Positions 8,785 to 18,424 of a DNA stretch of 64,000 nucleotides are shown in pieces. This DNA comes from Phyllobacterium sp. OV277 (GTDB taxonomy: Bacteria > Pseudomonadota > Alphaproteobacteria > Rhizobiales > Rhizobiaceae): positions 434,001 to 498,000 of the forward strand of contig NZ_FNIY01000001.1 in the NCBI RefSeq assembly GCF_900104355.1. The letters run 5' to 3'. The translations under genes were made by a program, and so were the position numbers. Under the pieces are notes generated by a model. It did not search any database. It worked only from the letters and a program-made list of their open reading frames with translations, and was not told the DNA's origin. Every line of letters begins with the position of its first letter. Position 1 is the stretch's first letter.

Positions 8785-9879
8785 TCAGCCTTCGGCGGCC
8801 TCGGGGCCATCCGTGTCTTCAATATCGTCAGGGCCCTTGTCGAGCATCTGCTCGGCGATGAGACCGGCGTTCTGGCGCAGAACCAGCTCAATCTCATTGG
8901 CCACCTCAGGATTGTCCTTGAGGAAGATTTTCGCGTTGTCGCGGCCCTGCCCCAGACGCTGGGAATTGTAGGAGAACCACGAGCCGGATTTTTCAACGAT
9001 GCCAGCCTTGACGCCGAGATCAACCAGTTCGCCCGTCTTGGAAACGCCTTCGCCATACATGATGTCGAATTCGACCTGCTTGAAGGGCGGTGCCAGCTTG
9101 TTCTTCACAACCTTGACGCGGGTCTGGTTACCGACCACTTCGTCACGCTCTTTCAAGGCGCCGATACGGCGAATATCCAGACGAACCGAAGCGTAGAATT
9201 TCAGCGCATTACCGCCTGTCGTGGTTTCGGGCGAACCGAACATCACGCCGATCTTCATGCGAATCTGGTTGATGAAGATAACCATGCAATTGGAGCGCGA
9301 AATCGAAGCGGTCAGCTTGCGCAGTGCCTGGCTCATCAGGCGTGCCTGCAGGCCGGGGAGAGAATCGCCCATCTCACCTTCAATTTCCGCACGCGGGGTC
9401 AAAGCCGCCACGGAGTCGACCACCAGAACATCGATCGCACCGGACCGGACCAACGTATCGGTGATTTCGAGCGCCTGCTCACCGGTATCAGGCTGCGAAA
9501 TCAGGAGGTTTTCAAGGTCCACACCCAGCTTACGGGCATAAACAGGATCAAGCGCATGTTCCGCGTCAACAAAGGCGCAGATGCCGCCCTTCTTCTGGGC
9601 CTCGGCAATCGTATGCAGCGCAAGTGTCGTCTTACCGGAACTTTCAGGCCCGTAAATCTCGACAATACGGCCTTTCGGCAAACCACCGACGCCAAGGGCT
9701 ATATCAAGCGAAAGCGATCCGGTCGAAACCGTTTCAATTTCCACAACCTGCTCATTGCGTCCCAGCCGCATGATCGAGCCCTTACCAAAGGCCCTCTCGA
9801 TCTGGGACAATGCCGCATCCAGCGCTTTCGTTTTATCCACCGAATTACCCTCAACTAACCGCAAAGAATTTTGAGCCAT
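8785..9879 (-). CDS. recA: Recombinase RecA
   Basis: A 364-residue DNA-dependent ATPase that forms filaments on single-stranded DNA, catalyses strand exchange and triggers LexA cleavage. Walker A GPESSGKT is at residues 77-84 and Walker [10 protein letters not shown] about 150. [13 protein letters not shown] with its L2 loop and the acidic C-terminal tail are intact. Length is as expected. It has its own terminator and an alphaproteobacterial SOS box about 125 bases upstream of the start, so damage induction is expected. It is divergent from psuK and precedes alaS in the same direction, but the terminator and a repeat element separate the two. Confidence 0.98.
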   Translation of the reverse strand: MAQNSLRLVEGNSVDKTKALDAALSQIERAFGKGSIMRLGRNEQVVEIETVSTGSLSLDIALGVGGLPKGRIVEIYGPESSGKTTLALHTIAEAQKKGGICAFVDAEHALDPVYARKLGVDLENLLISQPDTGEQALEITDTLVRSGAIDVLVVDSVAALTPRAEIEGEMGDSLPGLQARLMSQALRKLTASISRSNCMVIFINQIRMKIGVMFGSPETTTGGNALKFYASVRLDIRRIGALKERDEVVGNQTRVKVVKNKLAPPFKQVEFDIMYGEGVSKTGELVDLGVKAGIVEKSGSWFSYNSQRLGQGRDNAKIFLKDNPEVANEIELVLRQNAGLIAEQMLDKGPDDIEDTDGPEAAEG

Positions 9880-10002
9880 AATACACTACCCCTGTACTAT
9901 CCATGAAGTCCGGACGCTCCGGTCTATGAAGATATTTGTATCTGTTTTGTTCTCATTTGGCAATATGCATAACCAATTGAAAAATAATGATAACTCAAAA
10001 AT

Positions 10003-10017
10003 GTTCTTAAAACGTTC
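10003..10017. promoter_or_regulatory. LexA (SOS) box of recA
   Basis: GTTC-TTAAAAC-GTTC is an exact match to the alphaproteobacterial LexA direct-repeat consensus GTTC-N7-GTTC (GAAC-N7-GAAC on the recA strand). It lies in the recA-psuK divergent gap at a distance suitable for repression of the recA promoter. Confidence 0.85.
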
Positions 10018-10196
10018 TTGTAGGCGATGCCAATCCCTTGTCCACATATTCCTTGGCGCGAACTGCCGCAAATGCCGAAACAGCCCATTGTAAATTCGAA
10101 TCGTTCTGATGATTGCGTAAGGCAACGGAGCAATTTAGAGAGGAGCCAGACCAAGTGTCTTGCAACCGATCATTTTGTTCAGCAAAAGCCTTCATT

Positions 10197-11144
10197 ATGA
10201 CCCAGGACCAAATCCCGCTGCTTTTTGCTGTCGGCGGCGCCCATATGGACCGGCGCGGCCAAAGCAGTGTGCCCTTTATAGCGGGCGCTTCGAACCCCGG
10301 CGTGATGCGCGAGGAACCGGGCGGCGGCGTGTTCAATGCGCTGCGCCTTGCGGTCAGGCGCGGCGTCAAGGCAGAGATGTTGTCGGTACGCGGCGGCGAC
10401 CGGGTCGGCGATGTGATCAGCGCGGCGTTTGAAGCTGCCGGAATCAAAGACAGTTCCGCCGTGTTCATTGACCGGACAACGCCAAGTTACACGGCCATTC
10501 TGGATGAACGTGGCGATGTGGTTGCCGCTATCGCCGATATGGCGCTGTATGAACTCGCTTTGCCCCGGCAATTGCGCCGGCGCAAGGTACGCGATTCCAT
10601 TGAAGCAGCCGATGCGGTGTTCGGCGATGCCAATCTTCCTTCTGAAGGTTTGCAACGGCTGGCGGGCCTTGCCGGAGACAAGCCGCTCTATGCGCTGGCG
10701 ATTTCTCCGGCCAAGGCTGTGCGATTAAAACCAGTGCTTGGCGATCTTGCCTGCCTGTTTCTCAACCGGCGCGAAGCGTTTGCGCTGACGGGGCTGGGCG
10801 CAGATGCAGGCCTGCCTGATCTTCACAAGGCTTTAAAAGCCGAAGGTCTGCGCGCGGCTGTCGTCAGCAATGGCGGCGATGCTGCACTTGTCTATTCCGG
10901 TGCGCGCGCATTCTCTTTGCTTCCCCCTGAGATATCAGGGATTGCCGATGTAACCGGCGCTGGTGATGCGCTGGCGGGAGGCACCATTGCCGCGCTGATG
11001 CGCGGGCGTCCCCTTGAGGATGCCGTGCGCGAAGGCTTTGCCGCCTCGGCGCTAACCCTGCAAACGCACTCCGCAACCCCTGTCTTCACCGCCAAAATTT
11101 TCGATACGGCACTTGCACATATCCCGGCACCAAGCCCGCTCTAA
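10197..11144 (+). CDS. psuK: PfkB-family sugar kinase, probable pseudouridine kinase
   Basis: A 315-residue cytosolic ribokinase-fold enzyme. The N-terminal substrate-binding strand reads LLFAVGGAHMDRRG, and the second PfkB signature DVTGAGDALAGG near residue 255 supplies the catalytic aspartate and anion hole. I chose the ATG at 10197 because homology starts there; upstream in-frame codons to 10113 read like leader sequence. The next gene is psuG, 40 bases away, which strongly suggests that the substrate is pseudouridine: PsuK makes pseudouridine 5'-phosphate, and PsuG splits it to uracil and ribose 5-phosphate. No pseudouridine transporter is adjacent. Confidence 0.85.
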   Translation: MTQDQIPLLFAVGGAHMDRRGQSSVPFIAGASNPGVMREEPGGGVFNALRLAVRRGVKAEMLSVRGGDRVGDVISAAFEAAGIKDSSAVFIDRTTPSYTAILDERGDVVAAIADMALYELALPRQLRRRKVRDSIEAADAVFGDANLPSEGLQRLAGLAGDKPLYALAISPAKAVRLKPVLGDLACLFLNRREAFALTGLGADAGLPDLHKALKAEGLRAAVVSNGGDAALVYSGARAFSLLPPEISGIADVTGAGDALAGGTIAALMRGRPLEDAVREGFAASALTLQTHSATPVFTAKIFDTALAHIPAPSPL

Positions 11145-11184
11145 TGAGCAGCTTTGCCGGATACGATCATACAAAGGAAGAACC

Positions 11185-12108
11185 ATGACCATTTCAGCCC
11201 TCAACCCGTTCACCGATATTGCTCCGGAAGTGCAGAAGGCGCTTGATGCCGGGCGGCCTGTCGTGGCGCTGGAAAGCACGATCATCACCCACGGCATGCC
11301 CTACCCTGACAACAGCCGCATGGCGGCCGATGTCGAAACCATCATTCGTGAGGGTGGTGCCGTTCCTGCTACCATCGCCATTATTGATGGCCGCCTGAAG
11401 ATCGGCATTTCAGCCGAGGAGCGCGAGGCATTGGCACAAGTCAAAGGCGCCATGAAACTGTCGCGCGCCGATCTTGCCTATGCGCTGTCGGAAGGCCGCA
11501 CCGGCGGCACCACGGTTGCAGCAACAATGCTCGCCGCACATCTTGCAGGCATCAAGGTGTTTGCAACGGGCGGCATTGGCGGCGTGCATAAGGGTGCCGA
11601 AACCAGCTTCGACATCTCAGCTGATCTGGAAGAACTGGGCCGCACGCCTGTCATCGTTGTTTCCGCTGGAGCCAAAGCGATTCTGGATATTGAAAAAACG
11701 CTGGAAGTGCTTGAAACCAAAGGTGTTCCGGTTGTGGTCTATGGCTCTGATGTCCTGCCAGCCTTCTGGTCGCGTCAGTCGCCCATCAAAGCGCCGCTGC
11801 GCCTCGACACACCGGACGCCATCGCAAAATTTCAGGCAACGCGCAGCGCCATCGGCGTCGATGGCGGCATGTTGATTGCCAATCCAATTCCGGCGGAGAG
11901 TGAAATTCCGGCTGAAATTATGGGCGGCTACATAAGCGAAGCGCTGGCGCGTGCCACAAAAAATGGCATTACGGGCAAAGCCGTAACGCCATATCTGCTG
12001 TCGGAAATTCTTGATATCACCAAGGGCGAAAGCCTGAAGGCGAATATCGCATTGGTGGAAAACAATGCACGCCTTGCGGCACGCATTGCTGTTGCGCTGG
12101 TTAGCTAA
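11185..12108 (+). CDS. psuG: Pseudouridine-5'-phosphate glycosidase
   Basis: A 307-residue enzyme that reversibly cleaves the C-glycosidic bond of pseudouridine 5'-phosphate, giving uracil and ribose 5-phosphate. Family landmarks include ALESTIITHGMPYPDN near the N-terminus, GRTGGTTVAATM, FATGGIGGVHKGAETSFD and VVYGSDVLPAFWSRQSP, which form the metal and substrate site. The ATG at 11185 follows AAGGAAG at ideal spacing. It lies in one operon with psuK. Its final eight bases overlap the 3' end of the convergent OmpA-like gene. Confidence 0.95.
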   Translation: MTISALNPFTDIAPEVQKALDAGRPVVALESTIITHGMPYPDNSRMAADVETIIREGGAVPATIAIIDGRLKIGISAEEREALAQVKGAMKLSRADLAYALSEGRTGGTTVAATMLAAHLAGIKVFATGGIGGVHKGAETSFDISADLEELGRTPVIVVSAGAKAILDIEKTLEVLETKGVPVVVYGSDVLPAFWSRQSPIKAPLRLDTPDAIAKFQATRSAIGVDGGMLIANPIPAESEIPAEIMGGYISEALARATKNGITGKAVTPYLLSEILDITKGESLKANIALVENNARLAARIAVALVS

Positions 12109-12760
12109 GCGGCGAAATCTGCAGCTCGACGCGGCGGTTTTGCGACCGGCCAGCTTCCGAATTGTTGGAAGCGACGGGCTGGCTCATGCCAAAGCCGCGC
12201 ACTGCAAAGCGCCGGTTGTCGATGCCCTGCTGGGTCAGATAGTTTGAAACGGAAAGCGCGCGGCGTTCAGACAGCAGTTGGTTGTACTGCTCGCCGCCGA
12301 CATTGTCCGTATGGCCGTAGACATCGATGATGCTGCGGTCGAACTTGCGCAAGACAACCGCAACGGAATTGAGCGTTGCGTAGAATTGCGGTTTCACCGC
12401 ATCCTGATCCGTCGAGAACGTAATGTTCGATGGCATGTTCAGGATGATCTTGTCGCCAACGCGGGTCACGGATACCCCGGTACCCTGCAACTGGGCCCGC
12501 AATTCTGATTCCTGCCGATCCATATAATTGCCGACCGCACCACCCGCCAGCGCACCAATACCAGCGCCGATCAGTGCCGCGTTACGACCGGACTTGCCAC
12601 CCCCGCCAACAGCAAGACCGCCCAGCGCGCCAACTGCTGCGCCAATGGCAGCACCGCCAGCCGTATTCGATATTTTCTGCTCACCCGTATATGGATCGGT
12701 CGTGGTGCAACCGGCCAAGAACGTCGCGGCAAGACAGCCGATGGCAAACTTCTTGATCAT
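12101..12760 (-). CDS. OmpA-family outer-membrane lipoprotein with glycine zipper
   Basis: A 219-residue envelope protein. MIKKFAIGCLAATFLAGC is a lipoprotein signal with lipobox LAGC, Cys18 being the lipidated residue. Residues about 35-80 are a glycine-zipper segment with repeated GxxxG spacing (AAIGAAVGALGGLAVGG). The C-terminal OmpA domain contains the peptidoglycan-binding landmarks YGHTDNVGG, NQLLSERRA and SQNRRVEL. It probably tethers the outer membrane to peptidoglycan, as YiaD-like proteins do. It is monocistronic and convergent with psuG, with overlapping stops. Confidence 0.9.
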   Translation of the reverse strand: MIKKFAIGCLAATFLAGCTTTDPYTGEQKISNTAGGAAIGAAVGALGGLAVGGGGKSGRNAALIGAGIGALAGGAVGNYMDRQESELRAQLQGTGVSVTRVGDKIILNMPSNITFSTDQDAVKPQFYATLNSVAVVLRKFDRSIIDVYGHTDNVGGEQYNQLLSERRALSVSNYLTQQGIDNRRFAVRGFGMSQPVASNNSEAGRSQNRRVELQISPLS

Positions 12761-12831
12761 AGAATCAGTACCCCGTTGGAAATGCGGGAAAATATACCAA
12801 CGAATACGGCAAAATATGGAAAGAATACGGG

Positions 12832-13356
12832 CTAAATCGCCCGTATCCGCGCCATGGCCAGAGCATCGACAAACCGTCCATCCTTGAAGGCGTAATCGCG
12901 GTGAATTCCCTCGCGCTCAAAGCCGCATTTTTCATAGAGGCTGATGGCTCTGGAGTTGTCGGTATAAACGGTCAGTTCGAGCCGCCGGATATTGAGCCAG
13001 TTATCGGCCGCATCAATCAGGGCATGCAGCAGCGCCTTGCCGATACCCCTTCCTGTGAAATCATCATGCACGCCGATGCCAATACCTGCCGCATGGGCAC
13101 GCCGTCCCGATGATGGTTGCAGGCCCGCATGACCAACGATCTGTCCGCCTGTTTCAGCCGCAATGTTGAGTGCGCCGGGAGCCAGGTTCTCCAGCCATCT
13201 GCGTGTCACCTCAACGCTCTGAAATGGCAGACGCAACGTGCCGGCACGAAAGCCGGGTAAGCTGGTCAGGACATTGATCTGTTCGAAATCGCCAGGACGC
13301 GTGGCGCGGATCGAAAATCCGTTGGCTTCAAGTGGTGGTGGGTTCTGGTCGTTCAT
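12832..13356 (-). CDS. GNAT-family N-acetyltransferase
   Basis: A 174-residue acetyl-CoA-dependent acetyltransferase. The core motif A, FTGRGIGKALLHALID at about residues 108-123, binds the CoA pyrophosphate. LTVYTDNSRAISLYEKCGFE is the following beta-strand and helix typical of the RimJ/PhnO-like groups. The acceptor substrate cannot be told. The ATG at 13356 is chosen over that at 13368 because GGAGAG lies just upstream only for the former. A GC-rich hairpin lies in its leader. The gene stands alone. Confidence 0.85.
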   Translation of the reverse strand: MNDQNPPPLEANGFSIRATRPGDFEQINVLTSLPGFRAGTLRLPFQSVEVTRRWLENLAPGALNIAAETGGQIVGHAGLQPSSGRRAHAAGIGIGVHDDFTGRGIGKALLHALIDAADNWLNIRRLELTVYTDNSRAISLYEKCGFEREGIHRDYAFKDGRFVDALAMARIRAI

Positions 13357-13389
13357 ATTGCTCTCCATTTGATCGAGGAGAGCAACGGT

Positions 13390-13420
13390 CAGACCCTGCT
13401 CGCCTCATTGGCAGGGTCTG
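13390..13420. promoter_or_regulatory. Strong hairpin in the leader of the acetyltransferase gene
   Basis: CAGACCCTGC (13390-13399) and GCAGGGTCTG (13411-13420) are perfect ten-base arms around an eleven-base loop. No clear T-run follows on either strand. It could be a transcript stability element, an operator or a terminator for unseen transcription from the right. Confidence 0.4.
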
Positions 13421-13479
13421 GTGAAAGATCGCGTCGACTTTAGCGCAATAGCTCTCCACCACCCCTGAAAAGGAGTGAG

Positions 13480-13635
13480 GTGCACAGCATCACGAAGGTC
13501 GAACGGTCGATCATGGGCAGTATCTTTCACCACAATATCAATGATTTCAAGGGGTGGCCGGATTCAAAACATCATCCCGGTTCAAAAATTTTGACCGATA
13601 CGCCCGGCGAAATTCGTTTGCGCCCCGCCTGTTAA
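13480..13635 (+). CDS. Possible small protein, 51 residues, unknown
   Basis: A GTG codon preceded by AAAAGGAGTGAG, one of the best Shine-Dalgarno matches in the region, opens a 51-codon frame ending TAA. It ends 44 bases before the SDR gene. The product contains HHNINDFKGWP in its middle and TPGEIRLRPAC at the C-terminus. I recognise no family and see no membrane segment. It may be a leader peptide or small protein co-transcribed with the SDR gene, or a chance frame. The ribosome site is the main argument for it. Confidence 0.3.
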   Translation: MHSITKVERSIMGSIFHHNINDFKGWPDSKHHPGSKILTDTPGEIRLRPAC

Positions 13636-13679
13636 TCAAAGATGCTCCGCGGCAGTTAAACGATAGAATAGGATTTCGC

Positions 13680-14393
13680 ATGACCGACACTTCACAAGCA
13701 CCCGTAGCAATTATCACCGGCGGCGGACGTGGCATGGGCGCAGGCATTGCCCGCGAGTTGCACGCGCGGGGCTATCGCCTTGGCCTGATGTCGCCCTCGG
13801 GCAGCGCTGTCGAGCTGGCAACGGAACTTGGCGCTATCGGCATCAAGGGATCAGCCGGGGAAGCCAAAGATCTGGAAACGCTGGTTGAAAAGACGGTTGA
13901 AGCCTATGGGCGCGTCGATGCGGTGGTCAACCACACGGGTCATCCGCCCAAGGGTGATCTGATTGATATCACTGACGAAAAATGGGCCATTGGCAATGAT
14001 CTGATGGTGCTCAGCGTCGTGCGCATGGCGCGTCTGGTCACGCCTTACATGTTGAAACAGGGCAAGGGCTCGTGGGTCAACATCACCACGTTTGCTGCAT
14101 TCGAGCCAAGCCTCGTCTTCCCGGTATCCTGCGCCTATCGCGCTGCTGTCGGTGCCTATACGAAGCTTTATGCGGATCGTTATGCCGCCGACAATATCCG
14201 CATGAACGCGCTGCTTCCGGGCTTCATTGACAGTCTTGAGCACAAGCCCGGTACGGAAACCGGTATCCCGATGAAGCGTCTGGGAACCATGAATGAAATC
14301 GCCAAGACAACGGCATTCCTGCTTTCAGACGATGCGGGGTATATCACTGGTCAGAATATCCGCGTCGATGGCGGTATCACCAAACACGTTTAA
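13680..14393 (+). CDS. SDR-family oxidoreductase with a non-canonical active site
   Basis: A 237-residue Rossmann-fold protein. TGGGRGMGAGIA near residue 15 is the nucleotide-binding glycine motif, and RVDGGITKHV at the end is the usual SDR C-terminus (DGG). However, the motif that is normally YxxxK reads SCAYRAAV, where Tyr is replaced by Ser and Lys by Arg. The NNAG motif reads NHTG. The ITGxxG fold is thus preserved while the standard proton-relay residues are not. It may use a shifted Tyr/Lys pair (AYTK lies six residues on), have altered chemistry, or only bind NAD(P). It is followed by a hairpin terminator. Confidence 0.85.
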   Translation: MTDTSQAPVAIITGGGRGMGAGIARELHARGYRLGLMSPSGSAVELATELGAIGIKGSAGEAKDLETLVEKTVEAYGRVDAVVNHTGHPPKGDLIDITDEKWAIGNDLMVLSVVRMARLVTPYMLKQGKGSWVNITTFAAFEPSLVFPVSCAYRAAVGAYTKLYADRYAADNIRMNALLPGFIDSLEHKPGTETGIPMKRLGTMNEIAKTTAFLLSDDAGYITGQNIRVDGGITKHV

Positions 14394-14403
14394 GCGATGG
14401 TTT

Positions 14404-14427
14404 GGGCAGCATTGGAGAGTGCTGCCC
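14404..14427 (+). terminator. Hairpin after the SDR gene
   Basis: GGGCAGCA (14404-14411) pairs perfectly with TGCTGCCC (14420-14427), eleven bases after the stop codon. The downstream tract ATTACTG is only weakly T-rich. Confidence 0.55.
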
Positions 14428-14450
14428 ATTACTGTGCGTGCGTTGGGGGC

Positions 14451-14676
14451 GTGGTTCGTGGTTCGTGGTTCGTGGTTCGACAAGCTCACCATGAGGGAGA
14501 GGGGTGATGCAACGATAATCGCAAAGATTACAAATCCACAAAGGTTACAGATCACAAAGATTGCAGATCAAAACGGTTGCAGCGCAAAGATTGCAGAACC
14601 TTGCTCCCTTTCATCCACTCTCTCCCTCATGGTGAGCTTGTCGAACCACGAACCACGAACCACGAACCGCAACCAC
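14451..14676. repeat. Family B palindromic element, full copy with heptamers on both ends
   Basis: The left end has three tandem GTGGTTC units, then GACAAGCTCACCATGAGGGAG. The right end CTCCCTCATGGTGAGCTTGTC is followed by four inverted units (GAACCAC). The interior repeats the words GATGCAACGATAATCGCAAAG, (C)AAAGATTGCAG and GCTCCCTTTCATC found in the other copies. It fills the gap between the convergent SDR and ArsR genes. Confidence 0.75.
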
Positions 14677-14693
14677 ACGCTCCGTCCCTTAAT

Positions 14694-15389
14694 CTATATG
14701 AGATTGACACCAAGGGATTCACGCAAATGCCTCTGGCCATTGGGCGTCACTGACACCGCGCGGGTGCCTTCCACGCGTCTGATCCAGTCCTTGTCAAAAC
14801 AATGGCTGCACAGCGCGGCACCAATGGCACCGGCCAGATGCGGGCGACGCTCGCTCCAGTCGAGACAAGGGCGGCACAATATGCGCCCCTTCTTCTGCGT
14901 GATTGCGCTGACATCCATTCCCAGCCGGTCAAACAGCGACATGCCGGTATCCGTCAGTTCACCCGCATCAAGCCCAAGATCAAGATGTCCTGCCCCGACA
15001 AGCGCATCGGTGATGGAAACGCCGAGCTTTCCCGCCAGATGATCGTAACAGGTGCGCCCTGCCCGCAAGGCTGCATCCTTTGGCCCGGTTCGTACAATTT
15101 TGGTACTCGTAGCGGGCGTTGCAACCTGCATGATGCTTTCGATCATCTGCGCAACTGCGGGTGATGCCAGCCGGTGATAGCGATGCCTGCCCTGCTTTTC
15201 TACCTGTAGGAGCCCGGCCTCGGTCATGCGCATCAGGTGGCTGCTGGCGGTCTGGGCGGTGATACCGGCGAGATGCGCCAGTTCAGTGGCGGTCAATGCC
15301 CGACCATCCATCAGGCCGGTTAACATGCTGGCGCGGCCGGGATCTCCGGCCAGCGCAGCGATTTCGGCAAATCTTGCATTGTTCGACAT
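14694..15389 (-). CDS. ArsR-type winged-helix transcriptional regulator
   Basis: A 231-residue protein. Residues about 5-90 form an ArsR/SmtB-like winged helix-turn-helix: LTATELAHLAGITAQTASSHLMRM is the recognition region and GRHRYHRL the wing. The 140-residue C-terminal part is longer than in minimal ArsR repressors. It has four to five cysteines (ILCRPCLDW, CSHCFDK), which could bind a metal or an oxidant. GGAAGAG precedes the ATG at 15389; the 26 codons upstream are not needed. The gene is convergent with the SDR gene and lies downstream of cckA in the opposite sense. The target is unknown. Confidence 0.85.
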   Translation of the reverse strand: MSNNARFAEIAALAGDPGRASMLTGLMDGRALTATELAHLAGITAQTASSHLMRMTEAGLLQVEKQGRHRYHRLASPAVAQMIESIMQVATPATSTKIVRTGPKDAALRAGRTCYDHLAGKLGVSITDALVGAGHLDLGLDAGELTDTGMSLFDRLGMDVSAITQKKGRILCRPCLDWSERRPHLAGAIGAALCSHCFDKDWIRRVEGTRAVSVTPNGQRHLRESLGVNLI

Positions 15390-15497
15390 GGCACTCTTCC
15401 GTGGTTGCTTCCCACAAATTCTGGTGCATCCACGGCCAGAATGCTTCGAAAACGCTCGAACTATCAAGCGCTCCTGACATGGAGCAAAGCGTCCAGG

Positions 15498-18086
15498 TTA
15501 TTCGCTTTCCAGCATTTCCTTGACCGACGTCGCCAACTGCTTCAGCGAGAACGGCTTTGGCAGGAAGCCGAATTTGGCATCCTCAGGCAGGTTACGGGCA
15601 AAGGCATCTTCTGCATAGCCGGAGACGAAGATGAACTTGATATCCCCGTATTCCTTGCGCAGTTCGCGCAGCAGCGTCGGGCCGTCCATTTCGGGCATGA
15701 CCACGTCGGAAACGACGATATCGACCTTGCCGTCGAGTTCCTTCATCACCTCAAGCGCTTCAACACCGCTGGAAGCCTCGTGCACCGTATAGCCACGCGA
15801 TTGCAGCGCGCGAACACCGCCCATGCGCACGGCATCCTCGTCCTCGACGAGAAGCACCGTTGCGGAACCGGAAAGATCAGTGGCCTTCTCGGCTTTCTTT
15901 TCCTTCTTCGGTGCTTCAACGGCAACGACTTCGCCCGCCTCGTTGAGGACAGGTGCTTCGACGTGGCGCGGCAGGAAGATGCGGAATGTCGTGCCCTTGC
16001 CGAGTTCGGATTCGCAATGGATCGAACCGCCAGTTTGTTTGATGATGCCGTAGACCATGGAAAGGCCAAGGCCCGTGCCCTTGCCGACTTCCTTGGTGGT
16101 GAAGAACGGTTCGAAAATCTTTTCAATAACCTCAGGCGGCATACCCGTGCCGCTATCCTGCACCTCGACCAGAACATAATCGCCCGGAACAAGATCGCGG
16201 TAATTCAGCCCGGCGCTTTCGCTTTCGTTCATATTGCGCGTACGGATCGTGAGATCGCCGCCCTCCGGCATCGCATCGCGCGCATTGACGGTGAGATTGA
16301 CCACCACCTGCTCGAACTGGCCAAGATCGGCGCGCACCGGCCACAAATCGCGGCCATGTTCGATCTTGAGGTTGACCTGCGTGCCCGCAAGCCGCGTCAG
16401 CAGCATACGCACATCGGCAATGACATCGGTGAGATCAAGCACCTCCGGCCGCAAAGTCTGGCGGCGCGAGAAGGCCAGCAACTGGCGCACCAGCGATGCG
16501 GCACGGTTGGCGTTCTGCTTGATGTTCATAATGTCGGCAAATGAGGGATCGGACGCCCGGTGATTGGTCAGCAACAGGTCTGATGACATGATGATAGCGG
16601 TCAGCACATTGTTGAAGTCGTGTGCGATACCGCCTGCAAGCTGGCCGACAGCCTGCATTTTCTGGCTCTGGGCCATGGTGGCTTCAAGCGCTTTCTGCTC
16701 GGTGGTTTCAACCACGGAAACAATGGCAGCTTCCTCGGCGCCCTCTTCCGAACCCGCATCAAAGACCGGGCTGATATAGAAGCGCAGATGGCGTTCCTCA
16801 TGCCCGGGAATAACCGTATCGACAGGCGATATCTCGGCCTTGCCGGCAAAGGCAGCGGCAAGCGCCCGGTCGAAAGCCTCGCGGTCGCGCTCATGCACGA
16901 CGGTTTCAAGCGGTGTGCGCCGATCGATGGCATCGCGGTCAACAACGGGCGAGAACAGACCAAGGAAGCGCGCATTGGTGCGCAGAATCTTGCCTGAGGC
17001 GTCCACCGCGGCAATCGCCATGGAAGCGGAGTTGAAAAAGCGGGTAAAGCGCACTTCGGCGGCGCGCAACGCAGCGGAATTGTCTTCGCCCTCGGCGCGG
17101 TTCAGCACGATGGTACGGGTCGGACCGCGCTTGCCATCGCGCTGGGCCTGTACGCGGTGATAGAAGCGCACAGCGAGGCTTTGGCCGTTTGCCTTGGCAA
17201 GATCAAGATCGATAACCGTATTGCGGCTGGTGCCCGGCTCTGTCTTGACGGCATTGATCAGCGCCATGCCATTACCCGCAACAATATCGCGGACGGTCAT
17301 TGAACCCGGCGTAAATTTGGTCAGATCAACCCCGAGCCATTCGGCAAGCGTGGCATTGATGTAAATGATGCGCCCGTCGGGATCAGCCGAGAAGAAACCA
17401 GCCGGAGCGTGGTCGAGGTGATCAATTGCTTCCTGAATATCCTGAAAATAGCGTTCCTGCTCGGCGCGCTCGGTGGAAATATCAGCAATCTGCCAGGCAA
17501 AAACCGGGGCAGTCTGGCCCGGAATACCTGCAACAGCGCGGGCTTTCACCCGGTACCAGGTCGGAACAGGCTCGCGCGCCGGATCGAGCGGACGCGACAG
17601 ACGCAGCTCCTCCTGACCGGACACACCGTCCCGCACCGCATTGGCGAGCCGGTAAATGGGATCAGAAGCTGCGCTTTCACTGGAAAGAATATGCTCAATC
17701 GCCTGAACATCGCTTGAATTGGTAACGCCCGTCAGCTGGGCATAGGCCCGGTTGGCATAAACAATGCGGCCTTTCTGGTCGGTAACAACGGTTCCTTCAG
17801 GGAACGTATCCACAAACGCCCGTGTCAGCTCATCGCTGGTGCCGCGCGGGGTGAACTGGATGACATTGATGGCCGAGCCGAACAGATAAAACACGCCGGT
17901 CATGGCGAGTGTGCCAAGAAGCCCAAGCAGGAATTGCTGGCCCAACTGGTCACGATAGATGAAATAGAGGATGGAAACGCCCACCAGCAGCACGCCAAGG
18001 ATGACAAGACGCAAGGCGGCTTTGGTCGACTTGGTATTGGCGATGATCGGCTCTGGATAAAGATCGTTGTTCGTCTCTTGAGACAT
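15498..18086 (-). CDS. cckA: Cell-cycle hybrid histidine kinase CckA
   Basis: An 862-residue inner-membrane kinase/phosphatase feeding the CtrA/CpdR phosphorelay through ChpT. Two transmembrane segments lie near the N-terminus (about 26-80). PAS-like domains follow, one containing [20 protein letters not shown] and another [18 protein letters not shown]. The HisKA motif [13 protein letters not shown] places the phospho-accepting His at 489. The catalytic ATPase boxes read [23 protein letters not shown] and [13 protein letters not shown]. The C-terminal receiver has [11 protein letters not shown], and its phospho-acceptor is Asp 794 in [12 protein letters not shown]. The architecture matches CckA of Rhizobiales. 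The start at 18086 (MSQETNND) is chosen because upstream in-frame codons look like leader. Confidence 0.95.
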   Translation of the reverse strand: MSQETNNDLYPEPIIANTKSTKAALRLVILGVLLVGVSILYFIYRDQLGQQFLLGLLGTLAMTGVFYLFGSAINVIQFTPRGTSDELTRAFVDTFPEGTVVTDQKGRIVYANRAYAQLTGVTNSSDVQAIEHILSSESAASDPIYRLANAVRDGVSGQEELRLSRPLDPAREPVPTWYRVKARAVAGIPGQTAPVFAWQIADISTERAEQERYFQDIQEAIDHLDHAPAGFFSADPDGRIIYINATLAEWLGVDLTKFTPGSMTVRDIVAGNGMALINAVKTEPGTSRNTVIDLDLAKANGQSLAVRFYHRVQAQRDGKRGPTRTIVLNRAEGEDNSAALRAAEVRFTRFFNSASMAIAAVDASGKILRTNARFLGLFSPVVDRDAIDRRTPLETVVHERDREAFDRALAAAFAGKAEISPVDTVIPGHEERHLRFYISPVFDAGSEEGAEEAAIVSVVETTEQKALEATMAQSQKMQAVGQLAGGIAHDFNNVLTAIIMSSDLLLTNHRASDPSFADIMNIKQNANRAASLVRQLLAFSRRQTLRPEVLDLTDVIADVRMLLTRLAGTQVNLKIEHGRDLWPVRADLGQFEQVVVNLTVNARDAMPEGGDLTIRTRNMNESESAGLNYRDLVPGDYVLVEVQDSGTGMPPEVIEKIFEPFFTTKEVGKGTGLGLSMVYGIIKQTGGSIHCESELGKGTTFRIFLPRHVEAPVLNEAGEVVAVEAPKKEKKAEKATDLSGSATVLLVEDEDAVRMGGVRALQSRGYTVHEASSGVEALEVMKELDGKVDIVVSDVVMPEMDGPTLLRELRKEYGDIKFIFVSGYAEDAFARNLPEDAKFGFLPKPFSLKQLATSVKEMLESE

Positions 18087-18424
18087 GCGTCTCAAACCCC
18101 TTCTTTTCATCGCGGAAGCTGCCCGGGCAGGCCACAATATTCTGAACCGGCTGAGATCCGTATGATCAATGCCGGTTCCGATTCGTTTGGATCATATCTT
18201 TGATGCCGTATAAACCCCAAGCTTGCAGAAGTGACTATTATTCCACGATTTCGCGAAGCAATTGCGGCGTGAGATCAGCCGGGGTGAACCGATAGCCACA
18301 GGCGTAACCATGCATCAGGGTTGCAGCAAGCAAAAGCTGGCATTAGTGTCGCACAAAATTATACTCCGGGTTCCATGTCGGGGGACGTGCGTTTTGGACC
18401 GGAGTCTGTAAAGGAGAGTTCGTC
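18087..18424. other. Gene-free divergent gap between cckA and the FliO-domain gene
   Basis: This must hold both promoters. AAAGGAGAG at 18409-18417 is the ribosome site of the right-hand gene. A 25-codon frame on the minus strand (18238-18315) exists but lacks a ribosome site. No clear operator is visible. Confidence 0.4.

Noticed and set aside
8626-9858. 410-codon plus-strand frame opposite recA
   Set aside because: Antisense shadow of recA that begins within a family A repeat.
18238-18315. 25-codon minus-strand frame MHGYACGYRFTPADL... between cckA and the FliO-domain gene
   Set aside because: It reads like protein sequence but has no ribosome site and no known relative; too little to call.
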